DNA of 64,000 nucleotides from Octadecabacter temperatus (GTDB lineage Bacteria; Pseudomonadota; Alphaproteobacteria; Rhodobacterales; Rhodobacteraceae). Position numbers and translations under genes: made by a program. The stretch covers positions 2,046,001 to 2,110,000 of the forward strand of contig NZ_CP012160.1 in NCBI RefSeq assembly GCF_001187845.1, written 5' to 3'. The stretch's first letter is position 1. Each line of letters starts with the position of its first letter. Shown here piece after piece: positions 26,967-36,022 of this stretch. A model generated the notes under the pieces. The model had not been told where the DNA came from. It was given only the letters and a program-made list of their open reading frames with translations, and did not search any database.

Positions 26967-27931
26967 ACGGCGCGGACGGGCATAAGGCCGACACGCCCAA
27001 AGTGGCCTACACGCAACGCTCACGAGTGACGCGTATCGCCGATCACCTCAAACGCGACTGGCAGCTTTATGTGCTGCTTCTCCCAACGATCATCTGGTTG
27101 ATCGTGTTTCTGTATAAGCCAATGTACGGCCTGCAGATCGCGTTCAAGGACTACAGTATCTTTAAAGGCGTCGCGGCCAGCCCTTGGATCGGGTTTGAAC
27201 ATTTCGAGACGTTGTTCGGCAGCGAAGGCTTTACGCGGGCGCTAAGAAACACCATCGCGATCAGTTTCTGGAGCCTTGTTATTGGCTTCCCTGTGCCGAT
27301 CATTCTTGCGCTTATGTTCAACGAAATCCTGAATCGTAAGTTTAAAAGCACAGCTCAAACAATCGTTTACCTGCCGCACTTCATCTCATCCGTTATCATT
27401 GCGGGTATCGTGATCACGGCGTTCTCTCCATCTGCGGGTATCGTGAACACCGTGATGGGTTGGTTTGGAATGGATGCTGTTTACTTCCTGACAAAACCCG
27501 AATGGTTCCGCCCGATCTTTATCGGCACGACCATCTGGCAAGAGGCGGGCTTCCAATCCATCGTATACCTTGCTGCCATCGCTGGCGTGTCTCCCACACT
27601 TTACGAGTCGGCGGTTGTTGATGGGGCCACGCGTTGGCAGATGATGTGGAAAATCACCATTCCATGCATCCTACCGACGCTGATCATCATGTTGATCATC
27701 CGCATCGGTAACATGCTCGAAGTTTCCTTCGAGATGATCATCCTGCTCTATCAGCCAAGCACCTATGAAACCGCCGACGTCGTGAACACCTTCATCTACC
27801 GTCAAGGTTTGCAGAACGGTCAGTACGACTTTGCTGCTGCTGCGGGCTTGTTCAACGCTGTCGTCGCATTCGTTCTCGTCATCGGCGCCAACTCAATCGC
27901 TAAGCGCTACTCGCGCACATCACTGTGGTAG
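26963..27931 (+). CDS. ABC importer permease (LplB/AlgM1-type)
   Basis: The 322-residue membrane protein has a basic N-terminus then six predicted membrane segments. The cytoplasmic EAA loop is visible as YESAVVDGATRWQMMWKITIPCILP near 212-236. The LKRDWQLYVLLLPTIIWLIVF start and the KDYSIFKGVAASPWIGFEHF stretch are typical of LplB-type permeases for oligosaccharides such as alginate or rhamnogalacturonan oligomers. It begins with an ATGA overlap with the ATPase gene and pairs with the permease 12 bp downstream. Confidence 0.92.
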   Translation: MNGADGHKADTPKVAYTQRSRVTRIADHLKRDWQLYVLLLPTIIWLIVFLYKPMYGLQIAFKDYSIFKGVAASPWIGFEHFETLFGSEGFTRALRNTIAISFWSLVIGFPVPIILALMFNEILNRKFKSTAQTIVYLPHFISSVIIAGIVITAFSPSAGIVNTVMGWFGMDAVYFLTKPEWFRPIFIGTTIWQEAGFQSIVYLAAIAGVSPTLYESAVVDGATRWQMMWKITIPCILPTLIIMLIIRIGNMLEVSFEMIILLYQPSTYETADVVNTFIYRQGLQNGQYDFAAAAGLFNAVVAFVLVIGANSIAKRYSRTSLW

Positions 27932-27943
27932 GAGGATATCAAC

Positions 27944-28825
27944 GTGGCTAATCTCAACCTCTATTCCGCTGGCGATAAGCGTTTCGTCATCATCAACATG
28001 ATCCTGATTGCGGTCTTTACGGTCTCAACCATGTATCCGTTCATCTATATCGGGTCTCTGTCCTTCAGCTCTGGCTTTGCGGCACGTGCTGGGCAGGTCG
28101 TTCTGACCCCGATTGAGACAACATTCGAAGCCTACAAATACATCCTGTCACAACGCATGTTCTGGGTGTCTTACGGCAACACATTCTTCTACACGATCTT
28201 CGGCACGATTTGTTCCCTGCTGTTCTTGATCCCGGGCGCCTATGCCCTGTCACGTCCACAGCTGTTTGGCCGCCGTTTCTTCAACCTGATGGTAGCGTTC
28301 ACCATGTGGTTCAACGCGGGCCTGATCCCGTTCTTCTTAAACATGCGCGACCTTGGATTGCTGGACAGCTATATCGGCATCATCATCGGTTTCGCAGTGA
28401 ACGGCTTTAACCTGATCTTGCTGCGCAACTTCTTTGAAGGCGTTCCAAGTTCATTTGAAGAAGCCGCACGAATGGACGGCGCCAACGACTTTCAGGTTTT
28501 GTGGAAGGTCTATGTGCCGCTAGCCAAACCTGCCATCGCTACCGTAGCTCTGTTCTGCCTCGTGTCTCGCTGGAACGGCTTTTTCTGGGCGATGGTTTTG
28601 CTGCGCGACGAAGACAAGATCCCGTTGCAAGTCTACCTGCGCCACACAATTGCGACGCTTTCGGATGACCACGAATTCGGGGCAACACTCGCATCAACCA
28701 ACTACTCGGCCGAAACGGTGTCTGCTGCAATTATCGTTTGTTCGATCATTCCAGTCATCATCGTCTACCCTTTCATCCAGAAGTATTTCGAAAAAGGAAT
28801 TCTGATGGGTGGGGTCAAAGAATAA
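27944..28825 (+). CDS. ABC importer permease (LplC/AlgM2-type)
   Basis: The 293-residue membrane protein starts at a GTG (27944) with a strong GGAGGA ribosome site. Six membrane segments are predicted, with the EAA loop FEEAARMDGANDFQVLWKVYVPLAKP near 172-197. It begins NLYSAGDKRFVIINMILIAVFTVSTMYPFIYIGSLSFSS, typical of CUT1 LplC/YtcP-type permeases. It forms the heterodimeric channel with the preceding LplB-type protein. The solute-binding protein gene starts 32 bp downstream. Confidence 0.92.
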   Translation: MANLNLYSAGDKRFVIINMILIAVFTVSTMYPFIYIGSLSFSSGFAARAGQVVLTPIETTFEAYKYILSQRMFWVSYGNTFFYTIFGTICSLLFLIPGAYALSRPQLFGRRFFNLMVAFTMWFNAGLIPFFLNMRDLGLLDSYIGIIIGFAVNGFNLILLRNFFEGVPSSFEEAARMDGANDFQVLWKVYVPLAKPAIATVALFCLVSRWNGFFWAMVLLRDEDKIPLQVYLRHTIATLSDDHEFGATLASTNYSAETVSAAIIVCSIIPVIIVYPFIQKYFEKGILMGGVKE

Positions 28826-28857
28826 CGAAAACGCAACTTTTCTGGGAGGAAACCATT

Positions 28858-30420
28858 ATGCGTAAACTAACTTTAACCTCAGCTCTCCTTGCGGGTACCG
28901 CAATGGCAGCTCCGGCGTTTGCCGACGGTCACTTGCTGATCGTGGACGAGCCTCTGGAACTAACCATTCAGATGAACCACGTTCGCTACCCGACGTACAT
29001 CGAAGATTGGCCTGTTGAAGTCGCAGCACGCGCGATGACAAACATCCACCTCGTGGACGACACCGTTGGTGCGAACATGCGCACCGACGAAAACACAGGT
29101 AAAACCGAAGCGTTGAACTTGATGCTTGCTGGTGGCGTGATCCCTGACATCGTTGGTTCCAGCCGCATCAAAGACTTCGTGAACCAGTACGGTCCAGAAG
29201 GTGCGTTCGTTCCACTGAACGACCTGATCGCTGAGCACGCGCCAAACCTACAGGCGTTCTTTGACGAACGCCCTGAAATCGCATCTGCGATCTCTGCGGC
29301 AGACGGCAACATGTACTACATTCCGTATCTTCCAGATGGCAAATACGGCCGTGCGTACTTCATCCGCACCGACTGGCTCGAGCAACTTGGCCTTGAGCGC
29401 CCTGAGAACGTTGAAGAACTCGAAGCAGTTCTCGTTGCATTCCGTGACGGCGATCCAAACGGCAACGGCTTGGCTGACGAAGTGCCTTACTTCGCACGTC
29501 AGTGGCCTGAGCTTATCCGTCTCGTAACACTGTGGGACGGTCGTTCTTCCGGTTCTGACACGTACCACGACTTCTACGTTGAAGGTGACCAGCTGGTTCA
29601 CCCATACGCACAGGAAGGCTACCGTGAAGGTATCGCAAACCTGTCCCGTTGGTACGCTGAAGGTCTGATCGACGCTGAAGTCTTCACCCGTGGCGGTTCT
29701 TCTCGTGACTATCTGCTGGGTGAAAACCTTGGCGGCATGACACACGATTGGTTCGCATCTACAGGTGGCTACAACCGTCTGTCCGCTGACATCGAAGGCT
29801 TTGCATTCGAAGCGCTTGCGCCACCGGCATCCGTGTCCGGCGTTCGCATGGAAGAGCACCGCCGTATTCCAATCAAGCCAGATGGCTGGGCGATTGGCGC
29901 AACCAACGAGCACCAAATCGAAACCATCAAGTACTTTGATTTCTGGTTCACAGAAGAAGGCCGTCGTTTGGCTAACTTCGGCGTCGAAGGCCAGCAGTAC
30001 ACAATGGTCGATGGCGAAGCGACGTTCACTGAAGAGTTCCTCACAAATGGCGAGCCGGTGAACAACCAGCTGTACCGTGTTGGCTCCCAACTTCAGGCAC
30101 GTGGTTACTACCAAGACTACGGTTACGAAGCACAGTGGTCTAACGAGTTCGCCCTCGAAGGCATCGCGCTTTATGACGAAGGCGACTACCTCGTAGATCA
30201 GTTCCTCGGCGTCGCATTCAACGCAGATGAACAGCGCGTTTATGACCGCACGTTCTCTTCAATCCGTGACTACATGCTTGAGCGTCAGCAGGGTTGGATC
30301 CTTGGTAACTCCGACGTCAACGAGGACTGGGATGCATACATCGCGACACTCAACGACATGGGCTACCAGGAGCTTCTTGAAGTTATGAACTCCGCATACG
30401 CCCGTCAGTACGGCGAGTAA
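28858..30420 (+). CDS. ABC importer solute-binding protein (AlgQ/LplA-type, oligo-uronate)
   Basis: The 520-residue protein starts at 28858 after a GGGAGGA site, with a Sec signal peptide (MRKLTLTSALLAGTAMAAPAFA) of about 22 residues. Its length matches the large AlgQ1/AlgQ2 alginate-binding proteins (about 500). The sequence DGDPNGNGLADEVPYF near 200-215 resembles the calcium-binding EF-hand-like loop of AlgQ proteins. The protein should capture oligosaccharides in the periplasm for the adjacent permeases. Codon choice is clearly more biased than in the flanking regulators, suggesting high expression. A stem-loop follows the stop codon at 30439-30463. Confidence 0.9.
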   Translation: MRKLTLTSALLAGTAMAAPAFADGHLLIVDEPLELTIQMNHVRYPTYIEDWPVEVAARAMTNIHLVDDTVGANMRTDENTGKTEALNLMLAGGVIPDIVGSSRIKDFVNQYGPEGAFVPLNDLIAEHAPNLQAFFDERPEIASAISAADGNMYYIPYLPDGKYGRAYFIRTDWLEQLGLERPENVEELEAVLVAFRDGDPNGNGLADEVPYFARQWPELIRLVTLWDGRSSGSDTYHDFYVEGDQLVHPYAQEGYREGIANLSRWYAEGLIDAEVFTRGGSSRDYLLGENLGGMTHDWFASTGGYNRLSADIEGFAFEALAPPASVSGVRMEEHRRIPIKPDGWAIGATNEHQIETIKYFDFWFTEEGRRLANFGVEGQQYTMVDGEATFTEEFLTNGEPVNNQLYRVGSQLQARGYYQDYGYEAQWSNEFALEGIALYDEGDYLVDQFLGVAFNADEQRVYDRTFSSIRDYMLERQQGWILGNSDVNEDWDAYIATLNDMGYQELLEVMNSAYARQYGE

Positions 30421-30438
30421 TTTAGCCACTCACGATCG

Positions 30439-30463
30439 GGAGGAGCGGCACAGTCGCTCCTCC
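30439..30463 (+). terminator. Stem-loop after the solute-binding protein gene
   Basis: The arms GGAGGAGCG (30439-30447) and CGCTCCTCC (30455-30463) form a perfect 9-bp stem with a 7-base loop, followed by a mixed pyrimidine run (TACTTTTCCCTTT). Its place between the binding-protein gene and the lyase gene suggests partial termination or 3'-end protection, giving more binding protein than downstream enzymes. Confidence 0.65.
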
Positions 30464-30496
30464 TACTTTTCCCTTTATCCGAAAGACCGAATTCTC

Positions 30497-32827
30497 ATGT
30501 CCACACAAGCTCTTCCGACACTAGATGAACCAAACCCAGGCCGTTTGATGATCCAGTATGGACCGGATTCAAATGTGGACGACGCGGCCCCTGTGGCTGA
30601 AAACCCACCCCGTTTTACTTGGCTTCCGGTGATCGAAGATGAGGCGCAGTATGCTTTGCGCATCTCGACGGACCCGAAGTACCCCGCCAAAACGACGACC
30701 AACTACACATGCCTACCGCTGAACTTCTTCACACCTGACGTCACGTTGCCAGTGGGCGACTATGTCTGGTCATACGCCGTTTGCGATGAGGCCGGAAAGG
30801 CACTTACAAGCTGGAGCAAAGATCGCGCATTTACGATCACTGCTGACCTGCCCGAAACACCCCTGCCCCTGCGCGCGGCGCGTCTTGATAGCGCCACCCG
30901 CGCCCATCCACGCCTTTGGCTGACACCTGACAAGTTGGGCGACTTCCGCAAAGCCGTGTCTAAAGATGCGAGCCACTGCACTTGGTCGAACTTTTATGAA
31001 AAATCCGTCCTGCCGTGGATGGACAAAGACGTTTATAAAGAGCCGGCTGGGTATCCTGACAACAAACGCGTCGCCCCTGTCTGGCGTCAAACCTATATCG
31101 ACTGTCAGGAATTGCTTTACGCGATACGCCACCTTGCGATTGGTGGTCAGGTCACGCAAGACCAAGCCATGCTGGACCGCGCCAAGGAATGGCTGTTGTC
31201 CACGGCCGAATGGAACCCGATGGGTAATACGTCCCGCGCATACACGGACGAATGGGCCTACCGCGTGTGTAACGCTTTGGCGTGGGGCTATGATTGGCTC
31301 TACGATCAAATGAATGACGCGGAACGCACGAAAGTTCGCGCCGCGTTGCTGGAACGCACCCGCGACATCGCAGAACACGCCATCATCAACGCCAAAATCC
31401 ACCTTTTCCCTTACGACAGCCATGCTGTTCGGTCTGTGTCTTTGACGCTCATCCCTGCCTGTATCGCGCTTCTTGGGGACGACGAGGATGACGAAGCTCG
31501 TGAATGGTTAGATTACTGCATCGAATTCCTGTTCACCGTCTACTCGCCTTGGGGCGACAGCGACGGCGGCTGGGCCGAAGGCACGAACTATTGGATGATG
31601 GGCATGGCCTATCTGATCGATGCAGCGAACCTGCTGAAATCATATGCAGGCTTTGATTTGTACAAGCGCCCGTTCTTCCAGAACACAGGTGACTTCCCGC
31701 TCTATTGCAAAGCCCCAAGCACGCGCCGCTCGACCTTTGGCGATGACTCAACACAAGGCGATCTGCCTTGCATTAAAACCGGCCTTAACTTGCGTCAATT
31801 CGCGGGTGAAACCGGCAATGGTGCTTACCAGTGGTATTACGAAGAACTCGAACGTCTGAACCCAGGCACCGAGATGGCGTTTTACAACTGGGGTTGGTGG
31901 GACACCAATTTCGACGATCTCATTTACAATTCCAGCTGTGCCCCTGTTCAAGCAACTTCTCCCGTTAACGGCTTGCGACACTTTAAGGGCATCGGCTGGG
32001 TCGGCGTTCAGCATGAAATGGCGGACGCCGACAAGAATATCCAACTGGTGTTCAAGTCCTCGCAATTCGGATCAATCAGCCACAGCCACGGCGACCAGAA
32101 CGCATTCTGTATGGCTGCTTTTGGCGAAGACATGGCGATCCAATCGGGCCACTACGTGGCCTTCAATTCAACGATGCACCGCAATTGGCGTCGTCAGACC
32201 CGTTCCAAGAACGCGATCCTGATCAACGGCAAAGGCCAGTACGCCGACAAGGACAAGTCCAAGGCGATGAAGGCGCGTGGTAAAATCCTTGCCGCCGAAG
32301 AACACGACGACCACATCTATATCAAAGGCGATGCAACGGCAGCATATCAAAGCCTGTCGCCAGAAGTGACCCTGGCCGAGCGTGAGATCTACTTCGTGCG
32401 TGGCAGCTATTTCGTGATCGTCGACAAAGTAGATGCTGAAACACCCGTCACCATCGACTGGCTGTTGCACGCGAACGAAAAATACGACCTCGGCAAAACA
32501 TCCTTCCGCAACAACGGCGAGAAGGCTGGTTTTTACGGTCAGGTCGTTTGGTCCGAAGCAGGTAAACCAATCCTCACGCAGGAAACGGGTTTCCCTGATG
32601 TTGACCCTGCCGATTACAAAGGCCTGCCTGTCAGCACCTGCCTGCACGCACAATATCCGGCATCAACACGGCACCGAATTGCAACGTTGCTTGTGCCCTA
32701 TAGCCACAAAGACCCGAAACGCATCTTCCACTTCATGGATGACCAAGGCTATGACGCCGACCTTTATTTCACCGACCCCGATGAAAACACATTCAAAGTG
32801 GTCATGAAAAAGCTGGCGAACACGTAA
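30497..32827 (+). CDS. Polysaccharide lyase family 15, exo-oligoalginate lyase-like
   Basis: The 776-residue protein has no signal peptide and is therefore cytoplasmic. From memory it closely resembles the Agrobacterium PL15 exo-type alginate lyase Atu3025, also 776 residues, along most of its length. It has a small N-terminal beta domain (1-125), an alpha/alpha toroid (about 130-440) and a C-terminal beta-sandwich (heparinase II/III-type). The likely catalytic residues are visible as His309 in DSHAVRS, Tyr365 in EGTNYW and His531 in SHSHGDQN. It would cut imported oligo-uronates from the end by beta-elimination, releasing unsaturated monouronate (DEH). Some PL15 members act on heparin-type chains, so the substrate remains to be confirmed. 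Confidence 0.88.
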   Translation: MSTQALPTLDEPNPGRLMIQYGPDSNVDDAAPVAENPPRFTWLPVIEDEAQYALRISTDPKYPAKTTTNYTCLPLNFFTPDVTLPVGDYVWSYAVCDEAGKALTSWSKDRAFTITADLPETPLPLRAARLDSATRAHPRLWLTPDKLGDFRKAVSKDASHCTWSNFYEKSVLPWMDKDVYKEPAGYPDNKRVAPVWRQTYIDCQELLYAIRHLAIGGQVTQDQAMLDRAKEWLLSTAEWNPMGNTSRAYTDEWAYRVCNALAWGYDWLYDQMNDAERTKVRAALLERTRDIAEHAIINAKIHLFPYDSHAVRSVSLTLIPACIALLGDDEDDEAREWLDYCIEFLFTVYSPWGDSDGGWAEGTNYWMMGMAYLIDAANLLKSYAGFDLYKRPFFQNTGDFPLYCKAPSTRRSTFGDDSTQGDLPCIKTGLNLRQFAGETGNGAYQWYYEELERLNPGTEMAFYNWGWWDTNFDDLIYNSSCAPVQATSPVNGLRHFKGIGWVGVQHEMADADKNIQLVFKSSQFGSISHSHGDQNAFCMAAFGEDMAIQSGHYVAFNSTMHRNWRRQTRSKNAILINGKGQYADKDKSKAMKARGKILAAEEHDDHIYIKGDATAAYQSLSPEVTLAEREIYFVRGSYFVIVDKVDAETPVTIDWLLHANEKYDLGKTSFRNNGEKAGFYGQVVWSEAGKPILTQETGFPDVDPADYKGLPVSTCLHAQYPASTRHRIATLLVPYSHKDPKRIFHFMDDQGYDADLYFTDPDENTFKVVMKKLANT

Positions 32828-32851
32828 CAATACTCAAACTGGAAACGCGAA

Positions 32852-33184
32852 ATGACCGTAAAGAACTACTTTCCTGGAAGCGAAAACAAACTGTTCGATG
32901 CTGGCGGCGGGCTGACACGCAAGGTCGCTGCGTACAACGACAATGCGATGTGCGTCGAAGTACACTTTGAAAAAGGTACCGTGGCCGCGCTTCATAGCCA
33001 CCCGCACGAACAGATTACCTATGTCATTTCGGGTAAGTTTGAGTTCGCAGTCGGCGACGAGACTTACATCGTTGCGGCCGGTGACTCGCTCTACAAACAA
33101 CCCGACATCATACACGGTGCAACTTGCTTAGAAGCAGGCACCTTGCTGGATATCTTCACACCACACCGTGAAGATTTTCTCTGA
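32852..33184 (+). CDS. Cupin, KdgF-like (unsaturated uronate linearisation)
   Basis: The 110-residue single-domain cupin has a metal site formed by His48, His50 and Gln54 in LHSHPHEQITYV and His88 in QPDIIHGA. This pattern matches KdgF, which speeds the conversion of 4,5-unsaturated monouronates from pectin or alginate lyases into linear ketouronic acids (DEH/DKI). It follows the PL15 lyase by 24 bp and precedes the reductase genes, fitting that step. Its start has only a weak ribosome site. Confidence 0.86.
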   Translation: MTVKNYFPGSENKLFDAGGGLTRKVAAYNDNAMCVEVHFEKGTVAALHSHPHEQITYVISGKFEFAVGDETYIVAAGDSLYKQPDIIHGATCLEAGTLLDIFTPHREDFL

Positions 33185-33220
33185 AACAATAATTAGAAAA
33201 GACTTAAGGGAGAACTTGGC

Positions 33221-34102
33221 ATGGCCAAACCTACCATCGGATTTATCGGACTCGGCCTTATGGGCGGCAATATGGTTGAGAACCTTCAGAAGCGTGGCTT
33301 TGAGCTGGTTGTTATGGACCTCAACAAGGACGCTGTGAAAGCGGTTCTTGATCGCGGCAACGCGACGGAAGCGTCCACGCCAAAGGAACTTGCTGAAGCA
33401 AGTGACATCGTAATGTTGGCACTGACGACATCCGACGTTGTTGAAGCATTGGTTTACGGCGACCACGGCATTCTTGCAGGCATCAAAGAAGGGTCCGTGC
33501 TGATCGACTTCGGCACATCCATTCCTGCATCGACGCGCAAAATTGGTGCTGACTTGGCAGCCAAGGGCGCTGGCATGGTTGATGCACCGCTCGGCCGCAC
33601 ACCTGCACACGCCAAAGATGGCTTGCTCAACATTATGGCTGGCGGCGACAAGGCGACCTTCGAAAAGGTTAAGCCTGTCCTCGACGAGCAAGGCGAAAAC
33701 GTCTTTTACATCGGCGCACTCGGCACTGGTCACGTTACCAAGCTCATCAACAACTTCATGGGCATGACAACAGTCGCCACCATGTCACAGGCGTTTGCCG
33801 TAGCTGACCGCGCTGGTGTTGATCGCCAACAGTTGTTCGAAATCATGTCGGCTGGCCCGTCCAATTCACCGTTCATGGGCTTCTGTAAGAACTACGCCGT
33901 TGATGGCGTCAGTGACTTGGGCTTCTCCATAAACAACGCCAACAAAGACCTTGGCTATTTCCTTAAAATGGCAGAAGACCTCGGCACACGGGCTGAGATC
34001 GCAGAAGGCACATCGCACAACCTCCAAGCGGCGGTCGACGCGGGCATGGGTGAAGGCAATGTTCCTGAAATCTTTGACTACTTCATGACGCTTAAAAGCT
34101 AA
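33221..34102 (+). CDS. NAD(P)-dependent beta-hydroxyacid dehydrogenase (GarR/HIBADH family)
   Basis: The 293-residue protein has the Rossmann start IGFIGLGLMGGNMVENL at 5-21, the substrate motif DAPLGRTPAHAKDGLLNIMAGG near 120-140, and the catalytic Lys in GHVTKLINNFMG near 170. These are the marks of the 3-hydroxyisobutyrate/tartronate-semialdehyde reductase family. In this context it could reduce tartronate semialdehyde arising from a glucarate-type route, or reduce another aldehyde acid of uronate breakdown. No GarL aldolase is in the window to decide. A ribosome site, GGGAGAA, precedes the start. Confidence 0.82.
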   Translation: MAKPTIGFIGLGLMGGNMVENLQKRGFELVVMDLNKDAVKAVLDRGNATEASTPKELAEASDIVMLALTTSDVVEALVYGDHGILAGIKEGSVLIDFGTSIPASTRKIGADLAAKGAGMVDAPLGRTPAHAKDGLLNIMAGGDKATFEKVKPVLDEQGENVFYIGALGTGHVTKLINNFMGMTTVATMSQAFAVADRAGVDRQQLFEIMSAGPSNSPFMGFCKNYAVDGVSDLGFSINNANKDLGYFLKMAEDLGTRAEIAEGTSHNLQAAVDAGMGEGNVPEIFDYFMTLKS

Positions 34103-34122
34103 TCTAAACAACAAACGCATAC

Positions 34123-34153
34123 TCCGGCGCTCATGAAAACATGACGCGCCGGA
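34123..34153 (+). repeat. Intercistronic stem-loop between reductase genes
   Basis: TCCGGCGCTCATG (34123-34135) and CATGACGCGCCGGA (34140-34153) pair with one bulged base around an AAAA loop. No U-run follows, so it is more likely an mRNA stability or processing element than a terminator. Confidence 0.5.
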
Positions 34154-34178
34154 CAACAAGAAACGGAAAGGGTTCCTT

Positions 34179-34922
34179 ATGAAACTCGCAGGAAAGACAG
34201 CGATCATCACAGGCGGTGGCCGTGATATCGGTGCGGCAACAGCAATTTTGCTCGCCGCTGAAGGCGCGAACGTCGCGATCAATTACTTCGCCAGCTCCAA
34301 AGGGGCCGACGAAACAGTTGCGACAATCAAAGCAGCGGGCGGCAATGCCATTGCTTTGCAGGGCGACCTGAGAACCCAAGAAGGCGTCGATGCGCTGGTG
34401 AACGCAACGGTTGCCGAATTTGGCAGCGTCGACGTTCTGGTCAACAATTCCGGCGGTCTGATCGCACGCAAGACCTTCGCTGAAATGTCGCTTGAGCACT
34501 TCAATGACGTGATGTCGTTGAACCTTACAAGCACGTTCCTGATGATTAAGGCTGTTGGCCCGCACATGAAGACAGGCGCGATTGTGAACATCGCCAGCCA
34601 AGCGGCACGTGATGGCGGCGGCCCCGGTTCCGTTGCTTATGCAGCGTCCAAAGGTGCTGTCATGACAATCACACGCGGCTTGGCCAAAGAGCTTGGCCCT
34701 AATGTGCGTGTGAATGGTCTTTGCCCAGGCATGATCGACACGGATTTCCACAACATCCACACACCAGACGCAGGTCGTCGCGGCTACGAAGCAGCAGCTC
34801 CGATGAAACGCCAAGGTTTGCCTATAGATGTGGCCAACCTTGTGCTGTTCCTCGCCTGTGAAGACAGCGCGTTCCTGACTGGCACAAACGTTGATATCAA
34901 CGGCGGTATGCTGTTCAGCTAA
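34179..34922 (+). CDS. SDR family oxidoreductase, probable DEH reductase
   Basis: The 247-residue classical SDR has the cofactor loop TGGGRDIGAA near 11-20, NNSGG near 89-93 (NNAG equivalent), the catalytic Ser in NIASQAA near 137, and YAASK near 152-156. Placement after a PL15 lyase and a KdgF-like cupin resembles the alginate loci of Sphingomonas (A1-R) and Agrobacterium, where such an SDR reduces DEH to 2-keto-3-deoxygluconate with NAD(P)H. A 3-oxoacyl-ACP reductase-like role is the default alternative for any SDR, but the operon position argues against it. It is the last gene of the rightward operon and is followed by a strong hairpin. Confidence 0.82.
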   Translation: MKLAGKTAIITGGGRDIGAATAILLAAEGANVAINYFASSKGADETVATIKAAGGNAIALQGDLRTQEGVDALVNATVAEFGSVDVLVNNSGGLIARKTFAEMSLEHFNDVMSLNLTSTFLMIKAVGPHMKTGAIVNIASQAARDGGGPGSVAYAASKGAVMTITRGLAKELGPNVRVNGLCPGMIDTDFHNIHTPDAGRRGYEAAAPMKRQGLPIDVANLVLFLACEDSAFLTGTNVDINGGMLFS

Positions 34923-34928
34923 ACCAAC

Positions 34929-34961
34929 TTTGGGCAGCGCGGTTTAACTGCGCTGCCCAAA
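34929..34961. terminator. Bidirectional stem-loop between convergent operons
   Basis: A perfect 12-bp inverted repeat has the arms TTTGGGCAGCGC (34929-34940) and GCGCTGCCCAAA (34950-34961), with a 9-base loop. It sits just after the SDR stop and just before the stop of the convergent Gfo/Idh gene. U-runs are short on both sides, but position and stem strength make a terminator the best reading. Confidence 0.75.
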
Positions 34962-34966
34962 CTAAA

Positions 34967-36022
34967 TCACCCTGGCATTTCGACTTTTCGTCCCGTCCGT
35001 GACGACACCTCAATCGCTTCAATCAAGCGGTGAGACGCCAGAACATCGCGCCCCGTCGCAATCGGTTGGCTGCCCTTTCGGACCGCCCCGATAAAATCCT
35101 CGATCATTGCCTGATGTAGATCGTGCTTGGACACACTCGCCGCACCCTCATCGGTGACAGCCTCTGGCGTCATCGGGTGCGTCTCGATCCGACCATCCCG
35201 CCAAGACACCACCAGCCGACGCCGTTCAATTCGCAGCGACCCGGCCGCAAAATGGAGCGTGATCGTTTCTTCGCGATGTGGGAACGTCGCGGTGGTCGCG
35301 ACAAGCGAACCAACCGCGCCATTGGTGAACTGCAATCCTGCAACCGCGAAATCTTCGGCCTCCATACTATGCAGTGGCGTCGTTGCCGTCATCGCCTGTA
35401 CTGACATCACCGGCCCAGTCAGGCTAAGCGCAAGGTCAATCAGATGGATCGCTTGCGTAATCAGCACGCCTCCACCGTCGCGCTCGTAGGTCCCGCGTCC
35501 CAGTTCGTCGTAATAGGTTTGGTCGCGCCAAAGCGCGGCGGCGATCTCAACATGCCCAAGCGCCCCAAGTTGGCCCTCATTAATGACCTGCACGGCTGCA
35601 GTCGCCGCAGGCCCCATGCGATGCTGCACCAATATGCCAAGTTGAACATCCGCCGTTTCGCAGATTTCAACGACCTGCTCAGCCTCGGAAACCGTTCGGC
35701 CAATCGGTTTTTCCAACAGAATATGTTTACCGGCCTGCGTCAGTTGCGTGATCAGATCGATACGCACGCTGGGCGGCGTGGCAACGATCACAACATCCAC
35801 ATCTGCGTTCTCTGTCACCTCGGCCAGATCAGATGTGAAGTTCGGTTGTTGTGCCTTCAGGTGCTTGGCCAGCCCACTGGCTTTGGGAACATCGCGCACG
35901 ACAACCGTGTGTAAGCGCGCGATGTTATTCGCGCCTTCAAGCGCCGCCAGATGGGTCGGTGCAATCATGCCCGCACCAATCAGGGCGACACCTGTGCGCG
36001 GATTACTCACCGTGCCAACCAT
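34967..36022 (-). CDS. Gfo/Idh/MocA-family oxidoreductase
   Basis: The 351-residue protein has an N-terminal Rossmann domain (TGVALIGAGMIAPTHLAAL at 10-28) with the family's EKPIGRT motif near 99-105, and a C-terminal alpha/beta domain (from about 125). It should oxidise or reduce a sugar or uronic acid with NAD(P). It follows kduD with a 16-bp overlap if the ATG at 36022 is used. A GTG at 36010 gives a GTGA overlap and is an equally good start. Its place in the kduI-kduD operon suggests a uronate-related substrate, not identifiable from sequence. It could supply the missing fructuronate-reducing step, but that is speculation. Confidence 0.83.
   Translation of the reverse strand: MVGTVSNPRTGVALIGAGMIAPTHLAALEGANNIARLHTVVVRDVPKASGLAKHLKAQQPNFTSDLAEVTENADVDVVIVATPPSVRIDLITQLTQAGKHILLEKPIGRTVSEAEQVVEICETADVQLGILVQHRMGPAATAAVQVINEGQLGALGHVEIAAALWRDQTYYDELGRGTYERDGGGVLITQAIHLIDLALSLTGPVMSVQAMTATTPLHSMEAEDFAVAGLQFTNGAVGSLVATTATFPHREETITLHFAAGSLRIERRRLVVSWRDGRIETHPMTPEAVTDEGAASVSKHDLHQAMIEDFIGAVRKGSQPIATGRDVLASHRLIEAIEVSSRTGRKVEMPG

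Noticed and set aside
29248..30114. Open frame of 288 codons on the - strand
   Set aside because: Antisense to the well-supported solute-binding protein; its Cys/Val-rich translation is a product of the biased codons of the real gene.
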